DNA of 64,000 nucleotides, from NCBI GenBank assembly GCA_026315105.1, contig CM048744.1, positions 318,377,270 through 318,441,269 on the forward strand, read 5' to 3'. Position numbers and translations under genes: made by a program. Origin of the DNA: Locusta migratoria. Its lineage: Eukaryota > Arthropoda > Insecta > Orthoptera > Acrididae. Positions within the stretch are counted from its first letter, which is position 1. Every line of letters begins with the position of its first letter. Below the pieces are notes generated by a model that was not told where the DNA came from, did no database searches, and was given only the letters and a program-made list of their open reading frames with translations. This document shows, piece by piece, positions 1 to 9,486 of the stretch.

Positions 1-295
1 TCCTTCCTTCTTCTGCACATTACGTGAACAAACTGCTTGAGAGACACGTAAACGTGCGTAAGACCGAAGGAATGATCTAGCCCGTACGCCATACGGCCAT
101 ACGCCCGGTCGAGCGCGCCCTTACGGCGTACGGGCGCCGTCCTGTAAGTGCTAGGAAGGCCGGCTCGCTAACTCACCACTGGGGGAGACGAAAGGGGATT
201 AGGATTTAGCGTTACGTCGACACGTCATTTCACATGAAACAAACACTCTTATAGCTTTTGTCAGGGATGGAAGAGGAAATGGTCCATGCACTTTA
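1..295. other. unrecognised intergenic/intronic sequence
   Basis: I see no gene or known repeat here. Around 80-165 the sequence is GC-rich with several CpGs, but no open frame with coding character or splice sites could be supported. Confidence 0.4.
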
Positions 296-297
296 AA

Positions 298-326
<29 letters not shown>
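296..326. repeat. (ATA)n microsatellite
   Basis: A run of about ten AAT/ATA trinucleotides, directly visible. The flanking sequence is not recognised. Confidence 0.95.
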
Positions 327-328
<2 letters not shown>

Positions 329-599
329 CTAACGATCCTGACATTTGCGTGGAGTAATGTAGGGAAATCACAGAAAACCAAGATGGTCGTAGGCGGGTTT
401 GATTCTACTGTGTTACAATCCCCCACCTCGCTTGGTAAGTATGTCATAGTTTACTCAACTTTCTACTGTTACATTAGAAACACAGCACACTTCACCTTCA
501 AAACAAGAGAAACATCACTGTCTGCATAACAAATCGTAGCGTGCATGGTTGAGGGTAACTTACGCCGTTCTTCGACACCACTTTACCGATCACAATGGA

Positions 600-712
600 C
601 ATACTTCCTCAACAATAAAGTTCATTGAATAGTCCTGTAACATTAAACATAGATGAACTACAGTTACCTTACTGTCATAGACATAGTTACTTTCCATAAC
701 TATTCACCGAAT
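600..712 (-). mobile_element. mariner-like terminal fragment
   Basis: The stretch from about 604 to 655 is the reverse complement, with few changes, of 15240-15300, which lies just after a mariner transposase C-terminus. The following bases (about 685-705) resemble the reverse complement of the end of that reading frame. This is therefore a short end fragment of the same mariner family. No inverted repeat or TA duplication could be fixed. Confidence 0.5.
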
Positions 713-904
713 TTTATTGTTAGAGGTTGTGTGAAAGATTGTTATGTATGGGGGGGATAGGGGATAAACAGAGAGGGGCGACATGAGGAGATTGCAGAAA
801 GTGTGATTATGTAATGTCAGGGGGGATGGATTGGTGGATGGAGGTGGGGAGTGGGGGGGGGGGCGTGGTTGCGGAAGTGATGGTGGCAGACCTCCTCGCA
901 GAAC

Positions 905-1376
905 GTAAACAGGAAACAGTTTTCCATTAAAATAATGTCGGGCGTACAGCCGGATGTCATTGCTTACGCCGCACGATATTTCGGCCAATAGCCCTTTGGC
1001 CATCTTCATGTGCTGCGTACGGAAGCCTAGCGATAGCCGCGTCTGACCGTCACTTATATACCGTAGAGTTGGGCGGCAGGACATGCGCGTAAAGAGTACA
1101 CGCCTCTTGCAGCGGCGCCACAGCCAGCAGCGCCCTCGACGGTGAGACCACACGCTTAATCTGCTCTTTAGTCTGTATTGCATTGTATACGATGTGATCT
1201 TTGCGTTCTTAAAACGGAAATTACTGGTTCCCAAGCTTTATTCAGCTGAAAGCCACTGTCTCTGTTAATAAGTCCTTCTGCCACTTTAATTTCGACTGAT
1301 TCACGTATTACAGACTGCTAAAAAGTTGAAGTCTGAGCTAAAATCTTAGTACTTGTGTAATCCATTTTGTGGAAGA
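905..1376 (-). repeat. inverted 5' terminal repeat of the Penelope-like element
   Basis: This segment is the reverse complement of about 2628-3075, including the end of the endonuclease frame, the pseudo-LTR promoter-like region (tatata followed by agtgacggtc on the other strand) and the terminal hairpin. The two copies differ by scattered substitutions and small indels, so the duplication is not recent. On the minus strand it holds the same hammerhead-like core as the 3' copy (about 968-1010), but its first core base is A instead of C. Confidence 0.85.
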
Positions 1377-1380
1377 AATA

Positions 1381-2239
1381 AGAAGATTAAAACCACATAG
1401 CACTGTTCCACCTCGTTTACATGGATCACCAAAGATCCATAATCCCGTTACGGCCCATAGTGAACAACATTGGCACTGCAAACTACGACCTGGCAAAACA
1501 TTTCGCGTCGTTACTTCGACCATATGTAGGAAAATGTGAACACCATATTCGTAATTCGGTAGATTTCATCAGTCGTCTAAAATAATTACGTCTTACAGAT
1601 GCAGATTTGCTTGTCAGTTTTGACGTTATTTCTCTGTTCACGAGGGTACCATTATTGGATTCTTTGGAATTAATTGCAGAAAAATTTGATCCTGATGTTT
1701 CAGCATTTTTCAAACATGCGTTTTGCTCTACCTTCTTCTTATTCAATGGCAACTATTACGAACAGACAGATGATGTTGACATGGGGAGCCCATTTTCGTC
1801 TTTAGTAGCGAACATGTTCATGGAAGACTTTGAAGACAAGACTCTTGCTTCTGCCACCCTCAAGCCTTTGGTGTTCTGGAGGTACGTTGACGACACCTTT
1901 GCAGTGTGGCCACATGGGCATGATAAACTCCAAGAATTTCTTCAACATTTAAATTCTGTTAACAGTAGCATTCAGTTTACTATGGAAACTGAGAAAGATG
2001 CTCGTTTGCCCTTCCTAGATGTGCTGGTTCGGCGAAGAAAGGATGGTTTTCTCGGTCATTCGGTCTATAGGAAAGATACACATACAGACCTGTATCTTCA
2101 AGCAGACAGTTGTCATCACCCTGCTCAAACAAATGGTGTACTGAGAACATTAATACATAGGGCACATATGATTTCCGATGCAGAACCTACCATCGGAGTT
2201 GCCCATCTACAACTTGCACATAATAACCATTTCCTTTGA
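1381..2239 (+). pseudogene. Penelope-like reverse transcriptase remnant
   Basis: The frame beginning around 1381 reads P-P-R-L-H-G-S-P-K-I-H, then after a frameshift P-I-V-N-N-I-G-T-A-N-Y-D-L-A-K, typical of RT motif 1-2 of Penelope elements. An in-frame stop lies near 1590. From 1607 an open frame of 210 codons carries S-F-D-V-I-S-L-F, the G-S-P-F-S-S-L-V-A-N-M-F-M-E box and the catalytic R-Y-V-D-D-T-F box. Length and motif order fit the family. The start and the N-terminal extension cannot be read because of the inverted terminal copy just upstream. Confidence 0.85.
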
Positions 2240-2394
2240 AAACATCAGATTCGGAAAGCAATGAGAGCAAGTACCAACGGAAACAACCAAAGCGGATTGA
2301 TGATACTTCTGACTCTACAAAATCATTGGCCTTCTTGCCATATGTAGGTAATGTAACATCAAAAAATTACCAGAATTTTAAAGAAAGATCAAAT

Positions 2395-2820
2395 TATGAT
2401 TTTCCGTCCTCCAGCCAAAACAGCAGCATTGATAGGTTCGGTCAAAGATGATCTTGGACTGCGGAAGGCGGGTGTTTATAGAATTAATTGTGAATGCGGC
2501 CTGGCATACATAGGACAAACTACACGAACAGTGGCAGATCGTTGAGCTGAATATGAGAGACACACACACGCCTTCTGCAACCAGATAAGTCTGCCATTGC
2601 TGAGCATTGTTTGTCAACCGGACACATAATGGATTACACAAGTACTAAGATTTTTAGCTCATACTTCAACTTTTTGGCAGTCTGTAATACGTGAATCAGT
2701 CGAAATTAAACTGGCAGAAGGACTTATTAACAGAAACAGTGGATTTCAGCTGAATAAAACTTGGGAACCGGTAATTTCAGTTTTAAGACCGCAAAGATCA
2801 CATCGTAAACAATGTAATAC
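2395..2820 (+). pseudogene. GIY-YIG endonuclease domain of Penelope-like element
   Basis: Translation from about 2395 gives F-R-P-P-A-K-T-A, then G-V-Y-R-I-N-C-E-C-G and Y-I-G-Q-T-T-R-T, the GIY and YIG halves of the nuclease. It continues past a TGA (about 2543) with E-R-H-T and past a TAA (about 2625) with S-V-I-R-E-S-V-E-I-K-L-A and W-E-P-V-I. The GIY-YIG domain nicks target DNA in Penelope integration. The linker between RT and nuclease (about 2240-2395) is frameshifted. Overlap with the terminal repeat means its 3' part is also present, inverted, at 1060-1376. Confidence 0.8.
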
Positions 2821-2959
2821 AAAGGAAAATGCAAATTAAGTTTGTGGTCTTACCGTGGAGGGCACTGCTGACTGTGGCGCCGTTGCAACAGGCGGTTACT
2901 GTTCACGCGCATGCGCTACTGCCCAACTCCACGATATATAAGTGACGGTCAGACGCGGC

Positions 2960-3055
2960 AATCGCTAGGCTTCCGTACGTAGCACCTGAAGATGGCCAAA
3001 GGATTATTGGCCGAAATATCGTGAGGAGTACGCAATGACATCCGCTGTACGCCAG
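2960..3055 (+). ncRNA. hammerhead-ribozyme-like motif in PLE 3' terminal repeat
   Basis: CTGAAGA (2986-2992) is followed by one T, a GGCC/GGCC stem (2994-2997 with 3009-3012) and GAAA (3013-3016). The bases after GAAA can pair with those before ATC (3040-3042) as a short helix III, and GTACG-like sequence on both sides could form helix I. Hammerhead motifs are established in Penelope-like elements. The extra T between the CTGANGA box and the stem departs from the textbook core, so activity is uncertain. Confidence 0.45.
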
Positions 3056-3115
3056 ACATTATTTTAATGAAGAAATTCGCAGGGAAAATTTTCAAGTACA
3101 CAGGAAACAGTTTGT

Positions 3116-4110
3116 GGTAGGAAACAGAAATGAAATGCTAAAATCACGACCAATGCTGAATTTCTTCTGTAAAGGTAAATAAGTGCTCATAGTATTACTG
3201 ATGACATTTCCAAATATGCTTTCCTATGCGAAACTTAATCTACTGAGTCACAACCTCAATAAATATATACTGTGAATTCTTAAACACCCTGTACATATTT
3301 AATTAAGTATAAATAAGAAAAAGGTAGTAAGTAGTGATTTTAGAAGAGGGAAATATCTCATAAGTGCTGATAGATTTGTATCGAATTACAGCATAAATGA
3401 ATAGTCTGTACTTGCTGTTTATGTATATAATTTTAATAATGTCAGGATACCAATTGATAGGTTAAATGTATATTTCATACGTCGTCAGGAGGCCTTTAAA
3501 AGAACTGAAAGCAGTCCGGTAGAATATCTTGTGAAATAATTTGTCTACAAATAAGAAATGGAAATAGGTTAGTAAACATATTACGCACCTTTGAATGATG
3601 GTCGAAATTATTTACAGTAAATGATGCGCAAGTTGAAAATTTAAATGTTTAATTCAGAATTCTATTTCTAGTGGCACATAGTAATTGGGTATCTTTGTGA
3701 AATTCAAGTTTATGGGTGTGACGTATGTTTAACAGCAATCTTAACAGTTTAAATTGTATTTGTATGAGTAAGAATACCCAGTCATTGTTGAGAGGAATGT
3801 GAAGTACAGTTGAAGTCATTATAAAGGAAGAAATTAACTTCAATTAAATACTACCTTAGTTGTGAGTTCTTTACCACGCTTAACGAGTAGAGCAGGTAGG
3901 AAGCTTGCAACAAGGACCCGCCATTCAAGACTGTTTAATGATTCTTTATGGCAATTGATATTTCAGTTACTCTTCGATTTATAGGAAAAGTTAGGAACGA
4001 AGTGTGACACGGTGTGCCTGTAAAAAGACTGATTTACAAGCTTTGCAAGTTAAAGCGGTCCTTATGACGGTTAGTAAAACTACAATGTAGAGAAGTGTTG
4101 GGCAGCAGTA
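3116..4110. other. unrecognised AT-rich sequence
   Basis: About 1 kb of AT-rich DNA with no exon-like frame or known repeat. If the calpain model is right, it lies in an intron just downstream of the catalytic exon (minus strand). Confidence 0.5.
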
Positions 4111-4116
4111 GATTAC

Positions 4117-4248
4117 CTTCCTGAGCAGGTGCGGCCTCTGGGCGACGGCTGCGCATGCGCTGAGCAGCCAGCAGTCGCCCAGCGCGCCCTGCCGCACCGC
4201 GCACACGCCGTCACCCTCCTCCAGCAGCCGAGGCTCTTCCACCAGCTC
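4117..4248 (-). CDS. calpain exon with catalytic cysteine
   Basis: An internal exon of 132 nt (44 codons). It is bounded by an acceptor ending tttcgtgcag before 4248 and a donor AAG/gtaatc after 4117. It encodes E-L-V-E-E-P-R-L-L-E-E-G, then V-R-Q-G-A-L-G-D-C-W-L-L-S-A-C. Q-G-x-L-G-D-C-W is the active-site signature of the calpain (peptidase C2) protease core; the nucleophile Cys codon is 4171-4173. Calpains are Ca2+-regulated cytosolic proteases that cut substrates at limited sites. The GC-rich, stop-free frame contrasts with its AT-rich surroundings. Which calpain paralogue it is cannot be decided from this exon. The residues after the motif (A-V-A-Q-R-P-H-L-L-R-K) also fit the family. Confidence 0.88.
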
Positions 4249-4315
4249 CTGCACGAAAAACAACACAACACACCTACTAACTCATTACGCAGCCTCACGA
4301 TTCCAGAACCAAACT

Positions 4316-4407
4316 TTCACTCTGCAGCGGAGTGTGCGCTGATACGAAACTCCCTGGCAGATTAAAATTGTGTGCCGTAACCGGGACTCTGACATGAGGC
4401 CTTTGCC
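4316..4407 (+). mobile_element. tRNA-like repeat of the 'cttcctggcagattaaaa' family, 5' piece
   Basis: Contains tctgcagcggagtgtgcgct and ctggcagattaaaattgtg followed by an antisense tRNA-like segment. The same family is at 5518-5836 and 34311-34838. It is cut here by a LINE insertion and resumes at about 5392. Confidence 0.65.
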
Positions 4408-5391
4408 TACATCTACATGGATACTCTGCAAATCACATTTAAGTGCCTGGCAGAGGGTTCATCGAACCACCATTATACTATTTATCTCCCATTCCATTCT
4501 CGAATAGCGCGCGGGAAGAATGAACACCTGAATCTCTCCGTTCGGGCTCTGATTTCTCGTATTTTATTCTGATGATCATTTATATCTATGTAAGTGGGAG
4601 TGAACAATAAATTTTCGCATTCGGAGGAGAATGTTGGCGATTGGAGTTTCGCAAGTAGCCCACGCCGCAACGATAGGCGCCGTTGTTGTAAGGATTCCCA
4701 TCCCAGATCCTGTATCATTTCCGTAACGCTGTCTTCCTTGTATCTTGACAATACGAAACGAGCTGCCCTTCATTGGACTCTTTCTATGTCCTCCCTCCAA
4801 ACCCACCTGATAAGGATCCCACACTGGCCAGCAATACTCCAAAAATGGACGGACAAGCGTAGTGTATGCAGTTTCTTTCGTAGTTCTGTTGCATCTTTTA
4901 AGGGTTCTGCCAACAAAACGCAGTCTCTGGTTCGCCTTTCCCATGATATTATCTACGTGTTCTTTCCAATTTAAGTCAGAACTAATTGTAATTCCTAGGT
5001 ATTTTGTGGAGTTTACGGCCTTCACATTTGATTGATTTATCTTGTAAACAAAGTTTAACGGATTTCTCTTCGTACTCATGTGGACGATTTCACACTTCTC
5101 ATTATTTAGAGTCAATTGCCAATTTTTACACCATAGTGATATCTTATTCAGATCGTTCTGCAGTTGGTTTTGATCTTCAGAGGATTTTACTAGACGGTAA
5201 ATGATGGCGTCTTCTGCAAACAACCTAAGAGAGCTACTAGGATTTTGCCCTAAATCGTTTATGTAAATAAGGAATAGCAGAGGTCAATAACACTACTGTG
5301 TGGAACGCCCTATATCACCTCTGTTTTTGTCGATGCCTTACCATCGATTACTACGAACTGTGTCCTCTCTGGCAGGAAATCCCCCATCCAG
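4408..5391 (-). mobile_element. 5'-truncated CR1/Jockey-like LINE
   Basis: The minus strand encodes the C-terminal part of a non-LTR reverse transcriptase. Recognisable are a degenerate T-Q-F-V-V-I-D-G-K region, L-F-A-E-D-A-I-I-Y (the F-A-D-D catalytic box with D changed to E), W-C-K-N-W-Q-L-T-L-N, K-Y-L-G-I-T-I-S-S-D-L-N-W and T-T-L-V-R-P-F-L-E-Y-C. Its 3' end at 4408 is the ctacatctacat-type tail shared with copies at 42352, 55040 and 60157. It interrupts a tRNA-like repeat that flanks it on both sides. Stops and a frameshift around 4760 show decay. Confidence 0.8.
4580..5300 (-). pseudogene. non-LTR reverse transcriptase C-terminal remnant
   Basis: This is the readable part of the RT in the LINE at 4408-5391. 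The frame of about 200 codons carries the thumb region (W-K-E-H-V-D, L-R-F-V-G-R-T-L-K-R-C-N-R-T-T-K-E) before shifting frame near 4780 into R-R-L-S-L-R-R-G-L-L. The catalytic box has Glu in place of the first Asp of the F-A-D-D pair, so even this domain would be inactive. Confidence 0.7.
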
Positions 5392-5512
5392 TCGCCTTTC
5401 GCGAGCAAGCGCTCTACCGACTGAACTATCTGGCACGCTTCACGGTCCGTACTCACAACTTTACTTCTGCCACTACCTCGCCTCCTAGTTTCCAAACTTC
5501 ACAGAAGTTGCG
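5392..5512 (+). mobile_element. tRNA-like repeat, continuation after LINE insertion
   Basis: Continues the repeat at 4316-4407: gcgagcaagcgctctaccga (antisense A-box-like segment), then ctttacttctgcca and tttccaaacttcacagaag. It matches 34355-34685 once the SINE nested in that copy is removed. Confidence 0.65.
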
Positions 5513-5517
5513 GCGCA

Positions 5518-5836
5518 CAATTCCAACCTGCCAGGAAGTTTCATATCAGCGCACGCTCCGCTGCAGAGTGAAGTTTCATTCTGGAAACATCCCTTAAGCC
5601 GAGGCTAAGTCATCTCCTTTCTTCCAGGAGTGCTACTTCTGCAAGGATCGCAGGAGACCTTCCGTGACGTTTGGAAATTAGAAGGCGACGTACTGGCAGA
5701 AGTAAAATTGTGAGGGCAAACCGCGAAGCGTGCCGGGATAGTTCAGTCGATACAGCGGTTGCCCGCGATGAGCAAAGGTCCCAGGTTCGAGTTTCGATTC
5801 CAGCACACAATTTTAATCTGCCAGGAAGTTTCAGCG
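5518..5836 (-). mobile_element. tRNA-like repeat, inverted second copy
   Basis: A nearly complete copy in the opposite orientation to 4316-5512, ending ttttaatctgccaggaagtt. On the plus strand 5735-5805 reads like a degenerate tRNA (tagttcagtcgatacagcgg for the D-arm/A box and ggttcgagttt for the B box). The head-to-head pair makes a local inverted repeat. Confidence 0.65.
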
Positions 5837-5867
5837 TCATGTTACCCTTAAATTTCTCTAGTACGAA

Positions 5868-6232
5868 GGAGAATTTACGTGGTTGCTCACCGTCCGAAGT
5901 TCAAGTCCTTCCTCGGAGATGGGTGCCTATCTTGCCCTTAGATTAGTTTAAATTAGTTTAAGTTCAAAATGTTCAAATGTTTGTAGAGCTTATGGGACTT
6001 AACTACGGTGTCATCAGTCCGTAAACTACTTATGACTAGCTACAACTAAGGACGGCACAAATATCCATGCCCGAGGGGGAATTCGAACCCCCGACCGTAG
6101 TGGCCGTGCAGACCGTGACTGAAGCGCCGCAGTCTCCTCGCCCACCGCGGCCGGCTTAGTTTAAATTGTTTGTAAGCCTACGGACTGTTAACCACAGTAG
6201 TTAAGTTTCCTATATTTACAAACTTCTGAAAA
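5868..6232 (+). mobile_element. tRNA-derived SINE, outer copy interrupted by another SINE
   Basis: The left part (5868-5961) has a B-box-like aagttcaagtccttcctcgg and cttgcccttagattagttta; the right part (6156-6232) continues with gtttgtaagcctacggact. Together they make one SINE of the family seen at 13360. It is split by the inner SINE at 5962-6155. Confidence 0.65.
5962..6155 (-). mobile_element. tRNA-derived SINE (ccgcggtggccgag family)
   Basis: On the minus strand: a tRNA-like head (gccggccgcggtggg, then gggggttcgaattcccc), then the shared body with accgtagttaagtccc and a gaacattttgaac tail. The repeat ttagtttaa lies directly at both edges (5953-5961 and 6156-6164), consistent with a target-site duplication. 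It is inserted inside another SINE. Confidence 0.85.
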
Positions 6233-6389
6233 GTTTCAACTAAAGCGGGAGAGAGGGCTGAACCGACTTGACTGTCTCGTCCAGGGAGACATGCTTGTCT
6301 TCAAATATTGAGAACTTCCAGATGTGGGGTTCCGCAGGACCTGAAGATTTTTGATCAACTTCTAAACAATACCAAAATACGTTGGAGGC

Positions 6390-6791
6390 TCCAAGTCGTT
6401 GTTTACGTCTTCTGTCCAAAGACTGGTTTGATGTAGCTCTCCACCCTACTCTGTTCCGAGCAAGCCTCTTCATCCCCTCAAAATAAGGGCAACCCATATC
6501 TGTTTGAATCTATTTACTATTTCCTTTCTTGCTTTCCTTCTGTCATTTTCATCCCAAGCACTCATCTTCGATGCTAAACTCCCAAATGGCTCCTACCAGT
6601 CAATCGCTTCTTTTAATCAAGGTATGACAGAAATTCCTCTCTTTCCCAATTGTTACCTCCTCAATAGTTACCCGACCTACCCATCGAATTTTCGGAATTC
6701 GTCTGTAGATCCACAATTATCCACATAAAAGCAATCAGAAAGAAATCTTCCTAACACTTTAGTATTCTATGTTAACAAATTTATCTTTTTC

Positions 6792-6835
<44 letters not shown>

Positions 6836-7680
6836 CATTGCCATTCTGCATTTTATATCTTCTACACAGCGCCATCGTATGTTAATTTACTGCGAAAGTA
6901 ACAAAACTCATCTACCATCTTTATTGTTTCGTTACCTAATCTAATTCCTTCAGCATCACCTAATTTTCTTAGACTACTTTGCTATATCCTTGTTCTTACC
7001 TTGTTAATGTTAATCTTATACGCTCCTTTCAAGACACTGTCCATTACGTTTATTTGCTCTGTAAATTCTTCTGTCTCTGACAATTACAACGTCATCGGGA
7101 AAACCGCAAAGTTTTGATTTCTTCGCCGTGAACTTTAATCCTTTCTTTAAATTTCTCCTTGTTTTCCTCCACAGCTTGCTCAGTGTACGGATTGAACAAC
7201 ATTTGGGAAAGGCTACAAATCTGTTTTACTCCCTTCCCCACCAGTTCTTCCCTTTCAGGCCCTTCGACTGTAATAACTGCTGTCTGATTTCTGTATAAGT
7301 TGTAAATAACCTTACGTTCCCTATATTTTACCCCCGCTAACTTCAGAATTTGAAAGAGTGTATTGTCATAAGCTTTCTCCAGATCTACAGAAGCTATAAA
7401 TGTGGTTTGCCTTTCCTTAATGTAACAAATTTCGTAATGTGAGTATTACGTCCCGTGTTCCTACATTTCTTCTAAATCCATACCGATAGTCCCAGAGGTC
7501 GGCTTCTATCAGCTTCTCCATTCTAGAGAGAGAGAGAAAAAAACATGCTTAATTAAACTGATGGTTCTGTAATTTTCACACCATTCTGCGCCGGCTTTAT
7601 TATTTGGAATTTCGTCTGTCTCATACATCTTTTACACTATTTTCATTATACAGAAGGGGAACATAAGTGAAACTGAAAGC
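6390..7680 (-). mobile_element. RTE-like LINE fragment, decayed
   Basis: The minus-strand sequence is the same LINE family as 61515-64000. Shared plus-strand landmarks are agactggtttgatg near the 3' end, cctaatctaattccttcagc and gaaaggctacaa. The encoded RT is full of stops. A T-tract of about 34 bases (6798-6831) interrupts it. The element is truncated at both ends relative to the other copy. Confidence 0.75.
6798..6831. repeat. poly(T) tract
   Basis: About 34 consecutive T, inside the RTE-like LINE. It could be a slippage expansion or the poly(A) tail of a small nested retrocopy; I see no body attached. Confidence 0.9.
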
Positions 7681-8422
7681 TCAGACTTCGAGGCATTCAG
7701 ATAGGTAGTAGGCTGTGGGAAAAGCCCATGTTCAGGATCTTGTTCGAAAACTAAATGCTGCGTTACACCACACTCTCGCTGTCATTTAGCGTCCCGCTTG
7801 CGACAGTATTTTGTACTTTTTTCTTTTTGCAAGAACACTTGGTATCGGCCTTAAGGCCGAATTTACAGTTGTGTCTAGATACAGCGCCCAATATGATGTT
7901 TTTTTTTTTCTACATAAGTTTAGACTGGAACCTAAAGAACTTAATAAATATTAAGTAATGCATCACCAAAACCTTCTAATGGCTTACCTAACTGAATGAC
8001 ACATTTGTTATATGGTCACACAATAAAGAGTAAACAGTTCTGGTATGAGAGAAAATCCTGGTGAGCATTTATTTTCTTCTGCCTGATTATGCTCAGCTCT
8101 TAATCGCTACAGTAAACTCTATATTGCTTCCAAATTAAGCAATACAATATAGTATTTCTTATTGAGGAATCTCAGAAAGTTGGAACTTAGTTACTCCAGA
8201 GAATGTGAAATGTGTTTCACTTTTCATGCTTTAGAGCGAATTGACACATGAGGTAATTTTTGATGGTTTCTAAACAGACTTGATGTTGCATTGCAAGTAA
8301 ATTAAAATACACATTTTGAACACAGTTCAGTTTACAAATACACGTTTTATTCATGTCTCCTAACAGTAAATTAAGGTTGTTGTTTTTTTCCTAAAAATGT
8401 TGGCAATCTTATTTATGGTTTA
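7681..8422. other. unrecognised sequence
   Basis: AT-rich stretch between a LINE fragment and a mariner. No gene, known repeat or exon-like frame seen. Confidence 0.5.
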
Positions 8423-8459
8423 TACGAGGGGTGTTCAAATGAAAAGGTACGAAACGTTT

Positions 8460-8766
8460 GAGGAAATGCATACTGTAAACCATCACCTTGGTTCACCATC
8501 ACACAGCCTGGCTTTGTTTTTATGTTTTTAACCAAGACTTGATGCCTAGTGACATCTTATTTATTTTTATTGTATGACATGCATGCCAGTATGCATAAGG
8601 AGGCATATAATGCACGTGTTTAATCAGTCTGTCTAGTTCTCTTCCGTGAAGATGGTTGATAACCGAATCCGGTAGAAGTTTGGAAAAATAATAAACAGCT
8701 GATGGTTTACAGTATGCATTTCCTCAAATATCTTACGGCTGTTGAACCTCAACGGAATAAAAAATT
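8460..8766. mobile_element. foldback element with 'aataaacagctgatgg' terminus
   Basis: The ends are inverted: gaggaaatgcatactgtaaa at the left matches the complement of tttacagtatgcatttcctc near 8706-8728. A 13-bp direct repeat gtacgaaacgttt flanks it (8447-8459 and 8767-8779), so it landed in the mariner. The right part carries agatggttgataaccgaatc, the motif shared with the foldbacks at 10363 and 47085. Confidence 0.7.
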
Positions 8767-8789
8767 GTACGAAACGTTTTAACAATCAA

Positions 8790-9180
8790 ACGGGTTGAAA
8801 TTTGATTATGTTGCTTTGAGGTGATAAGGAAACGCGAAGAATGTGTCGTCACATCGGCTAAAAAATTCAAGACTGTGACCTTAGCAAGCAAAGTGATTCT
8901 AACTTTTAAGACGTTCGACGTCCGATACTCATCGAATTCCTCGAGCACGGAACAACCATTAACACTGACGTGTGCTGTGAGACACTCCGTATCCTACGCA
9001 AGTCCATCAAGAGCAAACGGCCTGGGCCTCTCATGTAGAGGGTGATTCTGCCCCATGATAACGCGCGTTCAGGCGCCTCCAGGCTCATTCAAAGTGTACT
9101 GGCGAGACGGAGTAGCTTGAGCGTCCACCCTACAGTCCGGACATGTCGCCCTGTGACTTACATCTCATTACATTCTATGA
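8790..9180 (+). pseudogene. mariner transposase, middle part
   Basis: Reads V-V-T-S-A-K-K-F-K and then, in another frame, R-P-I-L-I-E-F-L-E-H-G-T-T-I-N-T-D-V-C-C, K-S-I-K-S-K-R-P-G, stop, and L-P-H-D-N-A-R. The H-D-N-A-R box holds the second catalytic Asp of the mariner DD34D domain. Downstream coding is at 9495-9680 after the nested foldback. Confidence 0.75.
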
Positions 9181-9486
9181 TGGTCGTGGCGGCTGGTGCA
9201 GCAACAGTGGTGAATAATTAAATAATTCGCAGTCTCTTATTATCTCTTTATTATATCCAATAACGCGTTTCGCGCAGTTAGCGCATCATCAGGTTGCAAA
9301 CAGACAAATGTTTTAGTACACCTGGCGGCCAACGAACCTTTACCACATTAGATTTGCTGTCCGCCAGGTACACGGACTGTAATAAAACATTTGTCTGTTT
9401 CCAGTCTGATGATGCACTAACAGCACGAAACGCGTTATTGGATATAATACAGAATATTTCAACAGAGACTGCGAATTATTTAATGG
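9166..9486. mobile_element. foldback (palindromic) element in mariner
   Basis: Two long arms are inverted about a centre near 9340 (attcgcagtctc to cacctggcgg, and ccgccaggta to gagactgcgaat). The direct repeat cttacatct lies at 9157-9165 and 9487-9495, a 9-bp target duplication inside the mariner frame. The left arm on the minus strand has CTGATGA-T-GCGC, a loop, GCGC-GAAAC, a hammerhead-like core. Confidence 0.75.

Larger units (their letters stand above)
891..3115 (+). mobile_element. Penelope-like retroelement (PLE), decayed
   Basis: A single element assembled from four parts: an inverted terminal copy (about 905-1376), a reverse transcriptase (about 1381-2239), a GIY-YIG endonuclease (about 2395-2820) and a 3' terminal repeat (about 2628-3075). 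RT followed by GIY-YIG endonuclease is diagnostic of Penelope-like elements, which prime at exposed DNA ends or nicks. An inverted rather than direct terminal copy is a known arrangement for this group. The frame is broken by at least one frameshift near 1450 and by stops near 1590, 2240, 2543 and 2625, so it is dead. It lies left of the calpain catalytic exon, downstream on that gene's strand. Confidence 0.85.
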
